Assembly (NCBI GenBank): GCA_025210795.1
Contig: JAOAQZ010000019.1
Location: 248,001-312,000, forward strand
Reading direction: 5' to 3'
Source: Cohaesibacter sp.
GTDB taxonomy: Bacteria; Pseudomonadota; Alphaproteobacteria; Rhizobiales; Cohaesibacteraceae
Length of the DNA stretch: 64,000 bases
Shown here: piece by piece, positions 36,810-46,703 of the stretch
How the letters are laid out: every line of letters begins with the position of its first letter
Position numbering within the stretch: position 1 is the first letter of the stretch
Notes under the pieces: model-generated
What the model saw: the letters and a program-made list of their open reading frames with translations, nothing else
Told to the model about the DNA's origin: nothing
Databases searched by the model: none
Program-made: the position numbers and the translations under genes

Positions 36810-37094
36810 TTAGTCAGGTTTGCCGATAGCCCAGATCCAGGCTTTGATGTCAACGGACTGAAAGAGGCCTGCTTTCTTATAAGGATCATCGGCCAGTATG
36901 GCTTCAAGATCTGCTTTGCTTTCGGCTTCGCAAATAAGGCTTGAGCCGATCATATCGCCTTCGTCAGACAAGAGCGGGCCTGCTACATGGACAGTGGCTG
37001 AATTGGCACCAAGAAAGGCCAAATGGGCTTCGCGGTTGGCTTTGCGAATCTCAAGTGCCCCGTCTTTATCAAGGCAAGTTACGATGAAATGCAT
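36810..37094 (-). CDS. YciI-family protein
   Basis: A 94-residue single-domain YciI-like protein with a ferredoxin-like fold; the conserved His/Asp pair and the C-terminal DDPYKKAGLFQSVDIKAW motif are present. Its function is not established. It lies between gpsA and the EVE gene, an arrangement I recall as common in Rhizobiales. Confidence 0.85.
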   Translation of the reverse strand: MHFIVTCLDKDGALEIRKANREAHLAFLGANSATVHVAGPLLSDEGDMIGSSLICEAESKADLEAILADDPYKKAGLFQSVDIKAWIWAIGKPD

Positions 37095-37143
37095 GGATGA
37101 TATCCTTAACTCTTTTAAGGCTTTAAAGCCCGGTTATGGTTGG

Positions 37144-38148
37144 CTAGTCGGTCTCGCGGCGCAAGGGGCGGGACATGAGCCCGGCGACAGCTTCGTCGAT
37201 GGTGATGGAGCGGTCAAGCACGTCGGCGACCGCCTGTGCAACAGGCATTTCGATGCCATGCTGGCCCGCTAATTCTACCGCGACGCGGGCGGTATAGGCC
37301 CCTTCGGACAATTTGGCATTGGGGCCGAACAGATCCGACAGGCTCTTGCCTTGCCCCAGATCATAGCCGAAGGAGAAATTGCGGCTTTGGCGGGAGGAGC
37401 AGGACAAAGTGACATCGCCAAAGCCGGAGAGGCCCATCAGGGTTTCTCTCTGTGCGCCCAGTTTGATGGCAAGGCGCTGGATTTCTGCAAAGCCGCGGGT
37501 CATCAGGGCTGCATGGGCGCTTGCGCCCATTTCCTTGCCCATGACGATGCCGCAAGCAATGGCAAGCACGTTTTTAAGGGCTCCACCCATTTGCACGCCT
37601 GTCAGGTCGGCGCTGGCATAGGGCCTGAAAGTTGCATTGGAGAGAGAGGCGCTTAATTGCTCAGCGAGCAACGGGGTTTGTGCTGCAATGGTCACCGCTG
37701 TTGGAAGGCCGCGCGCCACATCGGCGGCAAAAGAGGGGCCGGAAAGCACCGCGGCCCTTGCTTGCGGCAGATAATCGAGGAGAACTTCGCTCATCATGCG
37801 CTGGGTGTTTTTCTCAAGACCTTTGGCGGCAAGAATAACCGGTGTGTCCTTGCGCACATAAAAGGCGATATCTTGCGCAATCTGGGCTGTTGTCTGGGCT
37901 GGTGTGACCATAAGGATGCAGTCGGCATCAGCGGCTTCGGTCAGGTCTTGGGTAACTTCCAAGGGTTGATCAAAAGTGATGCCGGGCAGGTAGCTTGGCA
38001 ATTGCCGTTTTGTGGCAATTGTCTCAAGGGCCTCGCGATTGCGCCCCCATAGAACAACATCGCATCCCGAGCGGGCGGCGTTGAGAGCCAGAGCGGTGCC
38101 CCAAGCCCCTGCACCAAGAACAGAAATTCGCTGAAAGGGCTTACTCAT
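37144..38148 (-). CDS. gpsA: glycerol-3-phosphate dehydrogenase (NAD(P)+)
   Basis: A 334-residue enzyme that reduces dihydroxyacetone phosphate to sn-glycerol-3-phosphate for phospholipids. The N-terminal Rossmann motif is [10 protein letters not shown], and the C-terminal domain holds the catalytic Lys in [12 protein letters not shown] and [14 protein letters not shown]. Its ATG overlaps the tsaD stop by four bases (ATGA type), so translation is coupled. Confidence 0.95.
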   Translation of the reverse strand: MSKPFQRISVLGAGAWGTALALNAARSGCDVVLWGRNREALETIATKRQLPSYLPGITFDQPLEVTQDLTEAADADCILMVTPAQTTAQIAQDIAFYVRKDTPVILAAKGLEKNTQRMMSEVLLDYLPQARAAVLSGPSFAADVARGLPTAVTIAAQTPLLAEQLSASLSNATFRPYASADLTGVQMGGALKNVLAIACGIVMGKEMGASAHAALMTRGFAEIQRLAIKLGAQRETLMGLSGFGDVTLSCSSRQSRNFSFGYDLGQGKSLSDLFGPNAKLSEGAYTARVAVELAGQHGIEMPVAQAVADVLDRSITIDEAVAGLMSRPLRRETD

Positions 38149-39224
38149 GCTTTGGCTCCTTTTCGGCCCGAGCCGATTTTACTGCTGGCATCCGGATCTA
38201 GTGGCCACCTTGGGCGGGCCGGGGCGTCAAGAGAATCGATAAGGCCAAGGGCCAGACGTTCAGCGCCTGCCCATGCGATCATGGCACCATTGTCGGTGCA
38301 TAAGGGAATGGGCGGGGCAATCAATTGGGTGTCTTGGGCGCTTAAGACCCGATCAAGGGTTTGTCTGATCGCCTGATTGGCCGCAACGCCGCCAGCGACC
38401 ACCAATTGTGGCTGGGCGATATCAGGAAAACGCTCTTTGAAGGTCGTGAGCGCTTTGCTGATCCGGTCATCGAGAATATCGCAAATGGCTGCCTGAAATG
38501 AGGCGCAAAGATCGGCAACATCCTGATCGGTGAGGGGGGCGATTTTCTCAGCTTCGCGCCGGACGGCACTTTTAAGCCCCGAGAAGGAAAAATCATAGCC
38601 CTCACGCCCTTTCATGGAGCGCGGAAGAGCAAAGCGTTTGGCATCGCCCTTCGCTGCTGCCTTTTCCACTTGCGGACCGCCGGGATAGGGCAGGCCCAAA
38701 AGCTTGGCTGTTTTGTCAAAGGCTTCGCCAAGGGCATCGTCGATGGTGGTGCCCCAGCGCTCATAGTCGCCAATATTCTTGACCAGCAAAATCTGGCTAT
38801 GGCCGCCGGAGACCAGCAACAGCAAATGGGGGAAGGGGGCATTGTTGGTCAGCCGTGCCGTGAGGGCATGACCTTCAAGATGATTGATGGCGAGAAGAGG
38901 CAGATTGTGGGCGGCGGCGATGGCTTTGGCGCTCATCAGGCCGATGAGCACGCCGCCGATCAGGCCCGGACCAGAGGTTGCTGCAACGCCATCAAGATCA
39001 CCAAATGTGAGGTCCGCTTCCTTCATGGCTTGGCGGATGATAGTATCAAGTGCATCAATATGGGCGCGGGCTGCAATTTCTGGCACGACGCCGCCAAAGG
39101 CTGCATGATCCTCGATCTGGCTTAAGACAATATTGGAGAGAATCTCTCCCTGCTCGTCGGCCTTGCGCCGAACGATGGCTGCGGCCGTTTCGTCACAACT
39201 GGTTTCAATTCCCAAAACGATCAT
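38145..39224 (-). CDS. tsaD: tRNA N6-adenosine threonylcarbamoyltransferase TsaD
   Basis: A 359-residue ASKHA-fold protein that completes t6A37 in ANN-decoding tRNAs. [13 protein letters not shown] is the N-terminal signature, [13 protein letters not shown] holds the two iron-binding His, and [11 protein letters not shown] follows. ATG 39224 is chosen because the family starts here; the open frame runs 16 codons further up. It is divergent from hemC. Confidence 0.96.
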   Translation of the reverse strand: MIVLGIETSCDETAAAIVRRKADEQGEILSNIVLSQIEDHAAFGGVVPEIAARAHIDALDTIIRQAMKEADLTFGDLDGVAATSGPGLIGGVLIGLMSAKAIAAAHNLPLLAINHLEGHALTARLTNNAPFPHLLLLVSGGHSQILLVKNIGDYERWGTTIDDALGEAFDKTAKLLGLPYPGGPQVEKAAAKGDAKRFALPRSMKGREGYDFSFSGLKSAVRREAEKIAPLTDQDVADLCASFQAAICDILDDRISKALTTFKERFPDIAQPQLVVAGGVAANQAIRQTLDRVLSAQDTQLIAPPIPLCTDNGAMIAWAGAERLALGLIDSLDAPARPRWPLDPDASSKIGSGRKGAKA

Positions 39225-39510
39225 AAGGCTGATAACTCTTTGATTGCCCGACCAAGCTGACAGGAGAAGCACTTCATGAGGAAAATTTCACTTGAGCTTG
39301 CCTAGTGTCAGCCTTTAAGTGATGCTTTTAGAGCAATTGTGAGGCAATTGGCAGCAATTTATTGCTTTGCCGCCTCTGCAATTGATCAATTTCAAAGAGG
39401 ACGGGCAATTTGCGTTCTATGGATGGAGCAATTGTTCACAGATTGGGCCGATCTGTTGCCAAAGATAGAGGCACAGAATTTGGGCCAGATAAGTTCAGGG
39501 ATCACATTTG

Positions 39511-40446
39511 ATGCAATCCAAATTCGTGAAAATCGGGACCCGCGGCAGCAAGCTGGCTTTGGCGCAGGCCTATGAGACACGCCAAAGACTGATGGATGCC
39601 CATGGCATGTCAGAAGATCAGTTTGAGATTGTGGTGATCAAAACCACTGGCGATATGATTCTGGACCGGCCTTTGTCGGAAGTGGGAGGCAAGGGCCTTT
39701 TCACCAAAGAGATTGAAGAAGCCTTGCTGGATGGCCGCATTGATCTGGCGGTGCATTCCTCCAAAGACATGCCGACCGTTCTGCCTGACGGGTTGGAGAT
39801 TTCAACCTTTCTGCCGCGCGAAGATGTGCGCGATGCCTTCATCTCCAACAAATACAAGACTTTGGCTGACATGCCTGAAGGCGCTGTGGTTGGCACCTCT
39901 TCCCTTCGTCGTCAGGCCATGGTGAAGAAGCTGCGCCCTGATCTGGAAGTGATCACCTATCGCGGCAATGTCCAGACCCGCCTTGAAAAGCTGGAAAAAG
40001 GCGTAGCCGATGCCACCTTGCTGGCTTGCGCTGGTCTGCGCCGTCTTGGTCAGGCTGAGGTTATTACCTCTGCCATCGAGGTTGATGACTTTTTGCCGGC
40101 TGTTGGCCAAGGGGCTATTTGCATTGAAAGCCGCGTTGGTGATGAAGAAACCAAGAGTATGCTTTCCGCCATTCATCATAGCGAGACTGAAAAGGCTCTT
40201 CGCTGTGAGCGTGCTTTTTTGGGTGCGCTTGATGGCTCTTGTCGTACGCCTATTGCGGGCAATGCGGTGCTTGAAGGGGATCAGCTTGCCTTTACCGGCC
40301 TTGTTTTGCTGCCCGATGGGACCAAATATCATGAAATCGTGAAAACAGGCCCGGCCTCTGATCCTGAAGCTTTGGGTCTTGATGCTGCGAAAGAGATTCG
40401 CTCAAAAGCGGGTGAAGCCTTCTTTGAAGCCATTTTGGGCCTTTAA
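39511..40446 (+). CDS. hemC: hydroxymethylbilane synthase (porphobilinogen deaminase)
   Basis: A 311-residue enzyme that joins four porphobilinogen units into hydroxymethylbilane. The dipyrromethane cofactor attaches to Cys244 in [33 protein letters not shown] and GTSSLRRQA are intact. Start is ATG 39511, with a TTG just before it as alternative. It opens the hemC-hemD-Mic60-hemY unit. Confidence 0.96.
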   Translation: MQSKFVKIGTRGSKLALAQAYETRQRLMDAHGMSEDQFEIVVIKTTGDMILDRPLSEVGGKGLFTKEIEEALLDGRIDLAVHSSKDMPTVLPDGLEISTFLPREDVRDAFISNKYKTLADMPEGAVVGTSSLRRQAMVKKLRPDLEVITYRGNVQTRLEKLEKGVADATLLACAGLRRLGQAEVITSAIEVDDFLPAVGQGAICIESRVGDEETKSMLSAIHHSETEKALRCERAFLGALDGSCRTPIAGNAVLEGDQLAFTGLVLLPDGTKYHEIVKTGPASDPEALGLDAAKEIRSKAGEAFFEAILGL

Positions 40447-40528
40447 TGGCGCAGATTTTCGCTCAAACGGAGTTTTGGATCCCTGATGCAAAGCTCCTAA
40501 GCGATTTTTAAAAAAAGTGGGAGCAGGC

Positions 40529-41251
40529 ATGCGTTTGCTGGTCACCCGACCATCTGAAGATCAGGACCAAACCTGTCAGGCCTTGGCAGAGATGGGGATT
40601 GAGCCTGTATCTGCGCCTGTCATGTCTGTTGCCTTTCAGCCCCTTGTTCTTCCCCAAAAGGCATGGCAGGGGGTTATTTTTACCTCACGCAACGGGCTGC
40701 GATCTCTTGATAAGGCGCAGCTTTCTTCTTTGCTCGACGTGCCGGTTTTTTGCGTTGGCCGCAAAACCGCGCAATTGGCAAAAGAGCTGGGCTTTGAGAC
40801 GATTTCGCGGGTTCAGCCTCAGGCATCAGGGTTTGCTGATTGTTTGGCGGGCGAATTATCGCCGGATGCGGGGCCGCTTCTTTATATTACCGGCCTGCAC
40901 CGGAGCGGGCAGATTGATATTGATCTTCGGAAACGCGGTTTTGAGGTTACCTTGCTTGAAGCCTATGAAACCAAGCCAATTGCCCGATTTTCTGATGATG
41001 TAAGACGTGCCATTCAGGATGGGTTCATCCATGGCGTGCTGCTCTATTCGGCACGAACTGCACAGCTTTTCCTAAACTTGCTTGAGCGAGACAATCTGAC
41101 GCAAAAAGCTGCGGATCTGACATTTTATTGTCTGTCACAGGCTGTAGCAGCGCCAATTGGGGAGAAGAATTATCCTTTGGTTGTGGCAAACGCACCAAAT
41201 GAAGCTTCTCTTCTTGCGTGCGCGGAAAATGGCCATAACTATTTAAGATAA
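40529..41251 (+). CDS. hemD: uroporphyrinogen-III synthase
   Basis: A 240-residue HemD, which closes hydroxymethylbilane with inversion of ring D. The family is weakly conserved; MRLLVTRPSEDQ at the N-terminus, VIFTSRNGLRSL, YITGLHRSGQID and LLYSARTAQLFLNLL are the recognisable pieces. Location between hemC and the Mic60-like gene gives strong support. ATG 40529 has GGGAGCA upstream. Confidence 0.9.
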   Translation: MRLLVTRPSEDQDQTCQALAEMGIEPVSAPVMSVAFQPLVLPQKAWQGVIFTSRNGLRSLDKAQLSSLLDVPVFCVGRKTAQLAKELGFETISRVQPQASGFADCLAGELSPDAGPLLYITGLHRSGQIDIDLRKRGFEVTLLEAYETKPIARFSDDVRRAIQDGFIHGVLLYSARTAQLFLNLLERDNLTQKAADLTFYCLSQAVAAPIGEKNYPLVVANAPNEASLLACAENGHNYLR

Positions 41252-41380
41252 TATCGCTAGAGATGGCGAAGCGATATGCTCTGGCCAAGAGCTGGTGGCA
41301 CGGATAGAGGTCTGAAATTGGACCCGATCCCGACAGGACCAAATGGGCAGGTCCGAACCGGCGAGAATTTGAGGAACGAT

Positions 41381-43027
41381 ATGACAGCTCGCAAATCCGA
41401 TAAAACGAATAAAGTGGTAGAAGAGGCGGCCGAAATCGAGGCAAATGCTGGCCCGATCATTGATCTGGAAGCCGATGATATCACCGAGCAGGCACAAAGC
41501 GACGAGCAGGAGCCTGCACAGGCGGGTGACGATAAAGGCGAGCAGGAAGGCGAGGCTGAAGCGGAATCTGAGAGCGAAGCAGATACCAATGAGGTCGAGG
41601 CTTCTGAGGAGCAGGATGCGAGCGAGACTGATTCGCCTGATCTTTCCGATGAAATGGCGGAAGCATCTGATGCTGATCAAGACCCCGTTCAAGATGCTGC
41701 CCAAGACAAAGAAGAAGAAAGCGCTGAGACGAGCGCAGCTGCTTCTTCTGCGAATGAGCCTTCCTCCCAAAAAAATGGTGGATCGCTCGGTGGCGGCCTG
41801 ATTGGTGGCCTTTTGGGCGGTGTTGTCGCGCTGGGCCTTGGTTATGGCGGCCTGCAGCAAGGGCTTATCTCTCTGCCGCAAAGCCCGGCGGATAAAGGCG
41901 CGCAAAGCCAGCAAGCACAAGATCTTTCTGCGGTTAAACAGACCATTGCCGGTCTTGAGAGCAAAATTGCAGCTCTGCCCGAAGCGGGAGCTCCGGTTGA
42001 TCTTTCCGGGCTTGAAAGCCGGATTGCTGATGCTGAAGCCCAATTGGCATCTTTGCAAGATGCTGTTAAAGCGGCGACCGGCTCTGCGGGTGCTGGCGCA
42101 ATCGCGGCCCCAAGCGGCGAGGCCTCAGCTGATGCATCCTCAGATGGCAGTGCGCCAGCTAGTGCTGCGCCTGCGCCAATTATGCCGGATCTGGGTCCGA
42201 TTGAAGAACAATTGTCGGTCCTTGCAACTGATCTTGCTGGTGTGAAAGAGCAGCTTGGGGGCTTTGATGGCCTCTCTCAGCAGCTCAAGGCAGCCGAAGA
42301 CAAGCTTGCAGGGCTTGAGAGCCAGGCAAGCGAGCAGGCTGATAAAGTGGCTGCCCGCTTTGAAGAAACGCAGGCCAGCATTCTGGCCTCTGCCGATCGG
42401 CGGATTGACAATCTGGTGACTGATTTCTCCAATATGAGCAGCACCATCAATGAAGAGGCCAAGGCTTTGCAGGCGCGGCTTTCTTCGCTTGAAGACAATA
42501 ATCTGTCGGAGAAAATGCAATCTTCTGCGCGCACCATTGCGCTTGCGGGGCTTGAAAATGCTGTCGCAGCTGGACGCGGATTTACCGCAGCCCTTGATAC
42601 ATTTGCTCAAGTAGCAGCTGACAATGAAGCGGTTCAGGCTCTTAAAGCCTATGCCGAGAAAGGCGCGCCGGACCAGCAGGTTCTGGCTGATGAATTCCGC
42701 TCCCTCTCTGGCAAATTGTTGAAAGCGGCCGAGGCAGCAGGAGCGACCTCGCTCGTTGATAAGATTATGCTCAATGCCCAGAATTTGGTGCGTGTGCGTC
42801 CGGTGGGTGAGCAGGAAGGTGAAAGCCTGAGCGCCAAGCTTGCCCGCATTGAAGTGCGCGTTAAAGAGGGCCGTCTTGGCGAAGTTGCGCCAGAATGGGA
42901 GAGCCTGCCTGATGCTGCCAAAGAGGCTGGCAAGGGTTGGTATGAGAGTTTGAAAGCGCGTCTGGCGGTTGATGCTGCCATGCAGAGCATTCGTGCCGAG
43001 TTCGGCAAAGAAGCAACAGCACAGTAG
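41381..43027 (+). CDS. Mic60/mitofilin-like inner-membrane protein
   Basis: A 548-residue protein: an acidic cytoplasmic N-terminus of about 130 residues, one Gly-rich membrane helix near 133-152 (GGGLIGGLLGGVVALGLGYG), a long periplasmic coiled coil, and a C-terminal mitofilin-like domain (KLARIEVRVKEGRLGEVAPEW). Alphaproteobacterial Mic60 is known to sit beside haem genes and to shape inner-membrane curvature, as its mitochondrial counterpart does at cristae. ATG 41381 follows GAGGA. It is in an operon with hemY (18 bp gap). Confidence 0.88.
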   Translation: MTARKSDKTNKVVEEAAEIEANAGPIIDLEADDITEQAQSDEQEPAQAGDDKGEQEGEAEAESESEADTNEVEASEEQDASETDSPDLSDEMAEASDADQDPVQDAAQDKEEESAETSAAASSANEPSSQKNGGSLGGGLIGGLLGGVVALGLGYGGLQQGLISLPQSPADKGAQSQQAQDLSAVKQTIAGLESKIAALPEAGAPVDLSGLESRIADAEAQLASLQDAVKAATGSAGAGAIAAPSGEASADASSDGSAPASAAPAPIMPDLGPIEEQLSVLATDLAGVKEQLGGFDGLSQQLKAAEDKLAGLESQASEQADKVAARFEETQASILASADRRIDNLVTDFSNMSSTINEEAKALQARLSSLEDNNLSEKMQSSARTIALAGLENAVAAGRGFTAALDTFAQVAADNEAVQALKAYAEKGAPDQQVLADEFRSLSGKLLKAAEAAGATSLVDKIMLNAQNLVRVRPVGEQEGESLSAKLARIEVRVKEGRLGEVAPEWESLPDAAKEAGKGWYESLKARLAVDAAMQSIRAEFGKEATAQ

Positions 43028-43045
43028 AGTTGGAGAGTTTGGACC

Positions 43046-44800
43046 ATGATTAAGACACTCATTTTCTTTGCGGTGCTGCTTGTTATTGCCTTTGGTGGAG
43101 CCTGGCTTGCAGATCGTCCCGGCTTTATCACTGTGGACTGGATGGATTACCGGCTGGAAACATCGCTGATGACGGGCGTAGTTGCCTCGCTTGCAGTGAT
43201 CGTTGCAGCCATCGCGCTTTGGATCACTGTGCGCTCTCTCTGGCTGTCGCCTAAAATGGTTGGTGGCTTCTTTGCCGCGCGCCGACGCGACAAAGGCTAT
43301 AAAGCGCTTTCAACCGGTATGATTGCAGTCGGGGTTGGTGATCTGGCTTTGGCACAAAAGCAGGCCACCAAGGCGCGCAAGCTGATTGGTCAGGAGCCCA
43401 TGACCATGATGCTGGAAGCGCAAACCGCACAATTGGCTGGCAATGTCACCAAGGCGCGCCAGAGCTTTGAAGCGATGCTCGACCATGATGATACCCGTGC
43501 CCTTGGCCGCCGCGGATTGTTTATCGAAGCCCAGCGCCGCGGTGATGCGGATGAGGCCATGGAAATGGCACAAGCTGCTATGGACGGCGGTAAATCTGCC
43601 GGTTGGGCCGGCTCTGCCTTGTTCGATATGCAAACTGCTGCCGAAGATTGGCAGGGCGCACTTTATACCCTGTCGCAGAATCAGGCAGCAAAGCAGGTTA
43701 GCAAAGAAGACTTTCGCCGCAAGCGTGCTGTTATTCTCACCGCTCAAGCCCAAGAGCTGGAAGGCAGTGAAGGGGCAGACCAGTTGCAGCGTCCGCTTCT
43801 GCTTGAAGCTGTTAAACTGGCGCCTGGCCTTACGGCGGCGGCCTTTTTGTCGGCTCGTGTTCTCAAAAATCTTGGCGAGACCCGCAAGGCTGGCAAAATT
43901 CTTGAAGCAGCGTGGAAACTGGCACCTCATGGGGACCTTGCCGAAGCCTATGCGGATATCAAATCGGACGGTACTGCCCTTGATCGCCTCAAGCGTATCC
44001 GCAGCTTGACCGGCCTGATGCCTGATGACACCGAATCCAAATTGGCGCTTGCCCGCGCCACTGTGGCAGCGCGCGAATGGTCCGATGCCCGTGCAATTCT
44101 TGAGTCTATGGCCGAGGCGCATTTGACCCCGCGTATCTGTATGTTGATGGCAGAGTTGGAAGAGGGTGAGAATAACGACTTTGGCCGTGTTCGCCAGTGG
44201 CTTGCCCGCGCTGTCAGTGCCCATCGAGATCCGTCTTGGACCGCCGATGGTCAGGTGAGTGATGTTTGGAAGCCGACCTCTCCTGTTACCGGCAAGCTTG
44301 ATGCTTTTGAGTGGAAAGTGCCGGTCACCGAGCTGGCCAATTTTGATCGTCCTTTGATTGACGGAGCTGAGGCCGAAGACAAGGCTGCGGATGAAGAGGT
44401 TGTTCTTCTTTCTGCAAGCGAGACAGCGTCCGTGCCTGCCGCGGAAGCCGGAGCGGCAGAAGTGGTATCCAAGCCGGATGTCGAGATTTTGGAGCCGGAA
44501 AAAGAAGCAGACGCTGAACCAAAAACTGAGCAGAAATCTGAAGCTAAATCTGCCGATGCCGAGCCGATTGTCGTCTCTCAAACCGAGAGTGACGACAAAG
44601 AGCTGGATCTTGCTAAGGAAGAGGCAGCTGAGGAAAAAGCTGAGGAGCAGTCTTTAGATACTGGAGAGACAGACAAAAGTGATCCTGAGGATGACAAGCC
44701 TCACGAGGTTGAATTTGCTTTGCCTCATGCTCCCGATGATCCGGGGCCTAAAAAGAAAGAGCTGCCAGCCAGCCCGGAAAAACGCTTCCGGCTTTTCTAG
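43046..44800 (+). CDS. hemY: HemY-like TPR membrane protein
   Basis: A 584-residue protein with two N-terminal membrane helices (about residues 4-22 and 40-62), the HemY N-terminal domain, then a TPR-like helical region, and an acidic Glu/Lys/Ala-rich C-terminal tail of about 150 residues. In the older literature the name is linked to late haem synthesis; this TPR protein is not the FAD-dependent protoporphyrinogen oxidase of the same name. Its neighbours hemC, hemD and the Mic60-like gene fit. Function in alphaproteobacteria is unsettled. A terminator lies downstream. Confidence 0.88.
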   Translation: MIKTLIFFAVLLVIAFGGAWLADRPGFITVDWMDYRLETSLMTGVVASLAVIVAAIALWITVRSLWLSPKMVGGFFAARRRDKGYKALSTGMIAVGVGDLALAQKQATKARKLIGQEPMTMMLEAQTAQLAGNVTKARQSFEAMLDHDDTRALGRRGLFIEAQRRGDADEAMEMAQAAMDGGKSAGWAGSALFDMQTAAEDWQGALYTLSQNQAAKQVSKEDFRRKRAVILTAQAQELEGSEGADQLQRPLLLEAVKLAPGLTAAAFLSARVLKNLGETRKAGKILEAAWKLAPHGDLAEAYADIKSDGTALDRLKRIRSLTGLMPDDTESKLALARATVAAREWSDARAILESMAEAHLTPRICMLMAELEEGENNDFGRVRQWLARAVSAHRDPSWTADGQVSDVWKPTSPVTGKLDAFEWKVPVTELANFDRPLIDGAEAEDKAADEEVVLLSASETASVPAAEAGAAEVVSKPDVEILEPEKEADAEPKTEQKSEAKSADAEPIVVSQTESDDKELDLAKEEAAEEKAEEQSLDTGETDKSDPEDDKPHEVEFALPHAPDDPGPKKKELPASPEKRFRLF

Positions 44801-44910
44801 TGCCTGTTCTGTTTGATTGCGGACCCAATCAAATGCAAGAGATTTGCACTAAAAAACATTTGAGCGTGCGCGGTGAATTTCAATGAGCGCGGTATGCTCT
44901 GGACGAGATC

Positions 44911-44937
44911 AAACCCGGCTTTTGAGCCGGGTTTTTT
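44911..44937 (+). terminator. intrinsic terminator downstream of hemY
   Basis: AAACCCGGCT and AGCCGGGTTT form a 10-bp stem with a TTTG loop, followed by TTT. Confidence 0.88.
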
Positions 44938-45091
44938 CGTGTCTGGTTTCAAGCAACAGGAAAAGAAATTCCCTCTTGCACCCATGTCGCCAAATGGTTT
45001 AAGAGAAGCGCATTCTCAATGCATATGGTGAGGACGCCCTAAGCTGGCGCTCTTTTCCTTTTGCTTGAAGGGTTGGCCAACATGGCCATGG

Positions 45092-45167
<76 letters not shown>

Positions 45168-45620
45168 TTTTTACTGGCGCTTTGCCGCCCACCAACCCAA
45201 AGCGCATGTCTTTCTGGTGCTTTGCCGCCTACCAACCCAAGACATTGGGTCTGGTTTGAAGGTTTTTTCCGCGTTGCTTCAAGTTTTAATCTGGATCTTT
45301 AGCACTCCCTAATCTCTTTATTGATAGGGTGGCTTTGGGTGTTCTATTCCTTAGTTTTTTTAACCTGTTCATTTTAAAGAGACGCGCAAAAGCGGCTCCC
45401 TTAACAAGAAACCAAAATATAATCACGTATTGCCCGCAGACGGTCCTGCGGCAACCGCCTCTGATTGATGCTGCTGACCGGGCCAGAGGCTGTGGCAAGG
45501 CAGATCAAAACAAAGCTCGGTGAAGACGTGAAGGAAATTGCAAGATGAAAGCCATCACCTCTTCTATAAGGCAGCAATCGATTTTACTGCTTGCCGATCA
45601 GTATATCCTAGGAACTGCTT
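45168..45620. other. gene-poor stretch after tRNA-Thr
   Basis: About 450 bp. It holds a pair of 27-bp direct repeats and some short open frames, one ending LGEDVKEIAR-stop at 45541-45543 that resembles a severed C-terminus. No full gene is supported. Confidence 0.5.
45174..45240. repeat. 27-bp direct repeat pair
   Basis: CTGGCGCTTTGCCGCCCACC.. at 45174-45200 recurs at 45214-45240 with two C-to-T type differences. Copies are offset by 40 bp and start seven bases after the tRNA end. Confidence 0.85.
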
Positions 45621-46369
45621 ATGGCTGAAGAAGGTGCTCGGGTAACAGGCACGAAGAAGCGCATCATTCGGATTGGGGTGATTTGTGCTCTTCTTTATTT
45701 TGGCTTTCTAGGCCTTATGGAATTATATGCCCTAGCCGCCAATTGAATTTTCGCCTCGATGTGACCTTTGAAGTCGACGGCAAGCAAGTCACCGGCAGTG
45801 GGGTGCAAAAATTTGTATTAGCGTTGCCCATCTGGTCCGTTTTCCCAGATATAGGTTACGACTTTGATGTTTATGGCGATGCTGTGATTGTTGACCTGCC
45901 CAATAGATCGTCTGTCTTCGTATTGATGAATTCTCCCAGAGACGATGGCTCTGTTGACTTTCGTTCTGGAAGCTAGATTTTCTTTGTAAATTCAATATGC
46001 AAGCTAAGAGAAAAAGCCGGGAAATTAGGGCCTGCAGGATATGTCCGATTTGTCGGCGGGTTCACCGGATCTTGCGAAGTCGAGCCAAAAGATGTGCCTG
46101 TTATGGTGCGCTTTAGGGAAGAAACGGATCCATCCTCTATTGAAAGAATATTTCCAGATAAGCCAGAACAGGTTCTGGGACCTGGTATTAAATTTGTTGG
46201 CGCTCGCATCACAATTACAGATGCCCCTGTCACAACCGGCATCCGGAAACGACTGACTTGGTTAACTGAAGACACGCAGAAACGCTTGGTTGCACAACCT
46301 GACGGGTCTGCAAACCCGCCATTCCCTAGAATTATTGAGCACGGCCACTTTAGGAAAATTCAGAAATGA
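45621..46369 (+). pseudogene. broken gene for a small membrane-anchored protein
   Basis: Reading from ATG 45621 gives 41 residues with one membrane helix (IGVICALLYFGFLGLMELY) and then a stop near 45746. A +1-type frame change there continues without loss into FRLDVTFEVDGKQVTGSG, a beta-rich stretch ending at a TAG at 45974-45976. The same frame then reads through cleanly to 46369 (GYVRFVGGFTGSCEVEPKDV to EHGHFRKIQK). So a single protein of about 245 residues seems to be interrupted by one frameshift and one in-frame stop. The family is not recognised. Two small genes by design is a less likely alternative. Sequencing error at the frameshift cannot be excluded, but the second break argues for true decay. 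Confidence 0.6.
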
Positions 46370-46455
46370 CAAATACTCAATCATATTCTTTGTATGCATT
46401 GCTTGCTTTCGATAGCTATTCCCGAGGGAATGCGCTCACCTTTGAAGGAATGTGA
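46366..46455 (+). pseudogene. 29-residue remnant coupled to the broken gene
   Basis: ATG 46366 overlaps the preceding stop (ATGA) and encodes MTNTQSYSLYALLAFDSYSR plus nine residues before TGA. The text resembles the N-terminal start of lipase/hydrolase-type proteins I have seen in Rhizobiales, cut short. That resemblance is from memory and weak. Confidence 0.35.
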
Positions 46456-46458
46456 GCG

Positions 46459-46623
46459 ATGAAAGCTATCATTCAAACATGTTCCGAGAGGAAGAGTGAC
46501 CAAACCTACCAAGCATGGAAGGGCTGGGGGCAACGGCAAGCGCTTGGGCTGTTGGCTCTGGTGTTCGCGTTCATCACTTTATATTTTGCCGCTTTGCGGC
46601 ATGCTTTCCAAAGCTTCTACTAA
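46459..46623 (+). CDS. putative 54-residue single-pass membrane peptide
   Basis: ATG 46459 is preceded by AAGGA ten bases upstream and encodes 54 residues. A polar N-terminus with two Trp (QAWKGWGQRQ) is followed by one hydrophobic helix near residues 29-46 (LGLLALVFAFITLYFAAL). It has no known family. It follows the decayed segment and lies 80 bp from the convergent SDR gene, so it could be a surviving small protein or the remains of a larger one. Confidence 0.4.
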   Translation: MKAIIQTCSERKSDQTYQAWKGWGQRQALGLLALVFAFITLYFAALRHAFQSFY

Positions 46624-46703
46624 TCCATAAACAAATCCATTTTTGCCCTTTCGGGAGATTGCCATGACTATCGCAATTATAAGAGAAGATTTAGTCAGTC
46701 TTG

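Noticed and set aside
43310..44581. A 423-codon open frame antisense to hemY
   Set aside because: Shadow of the GC-rich third positions of hemY; no motif, and hemY is well supported.
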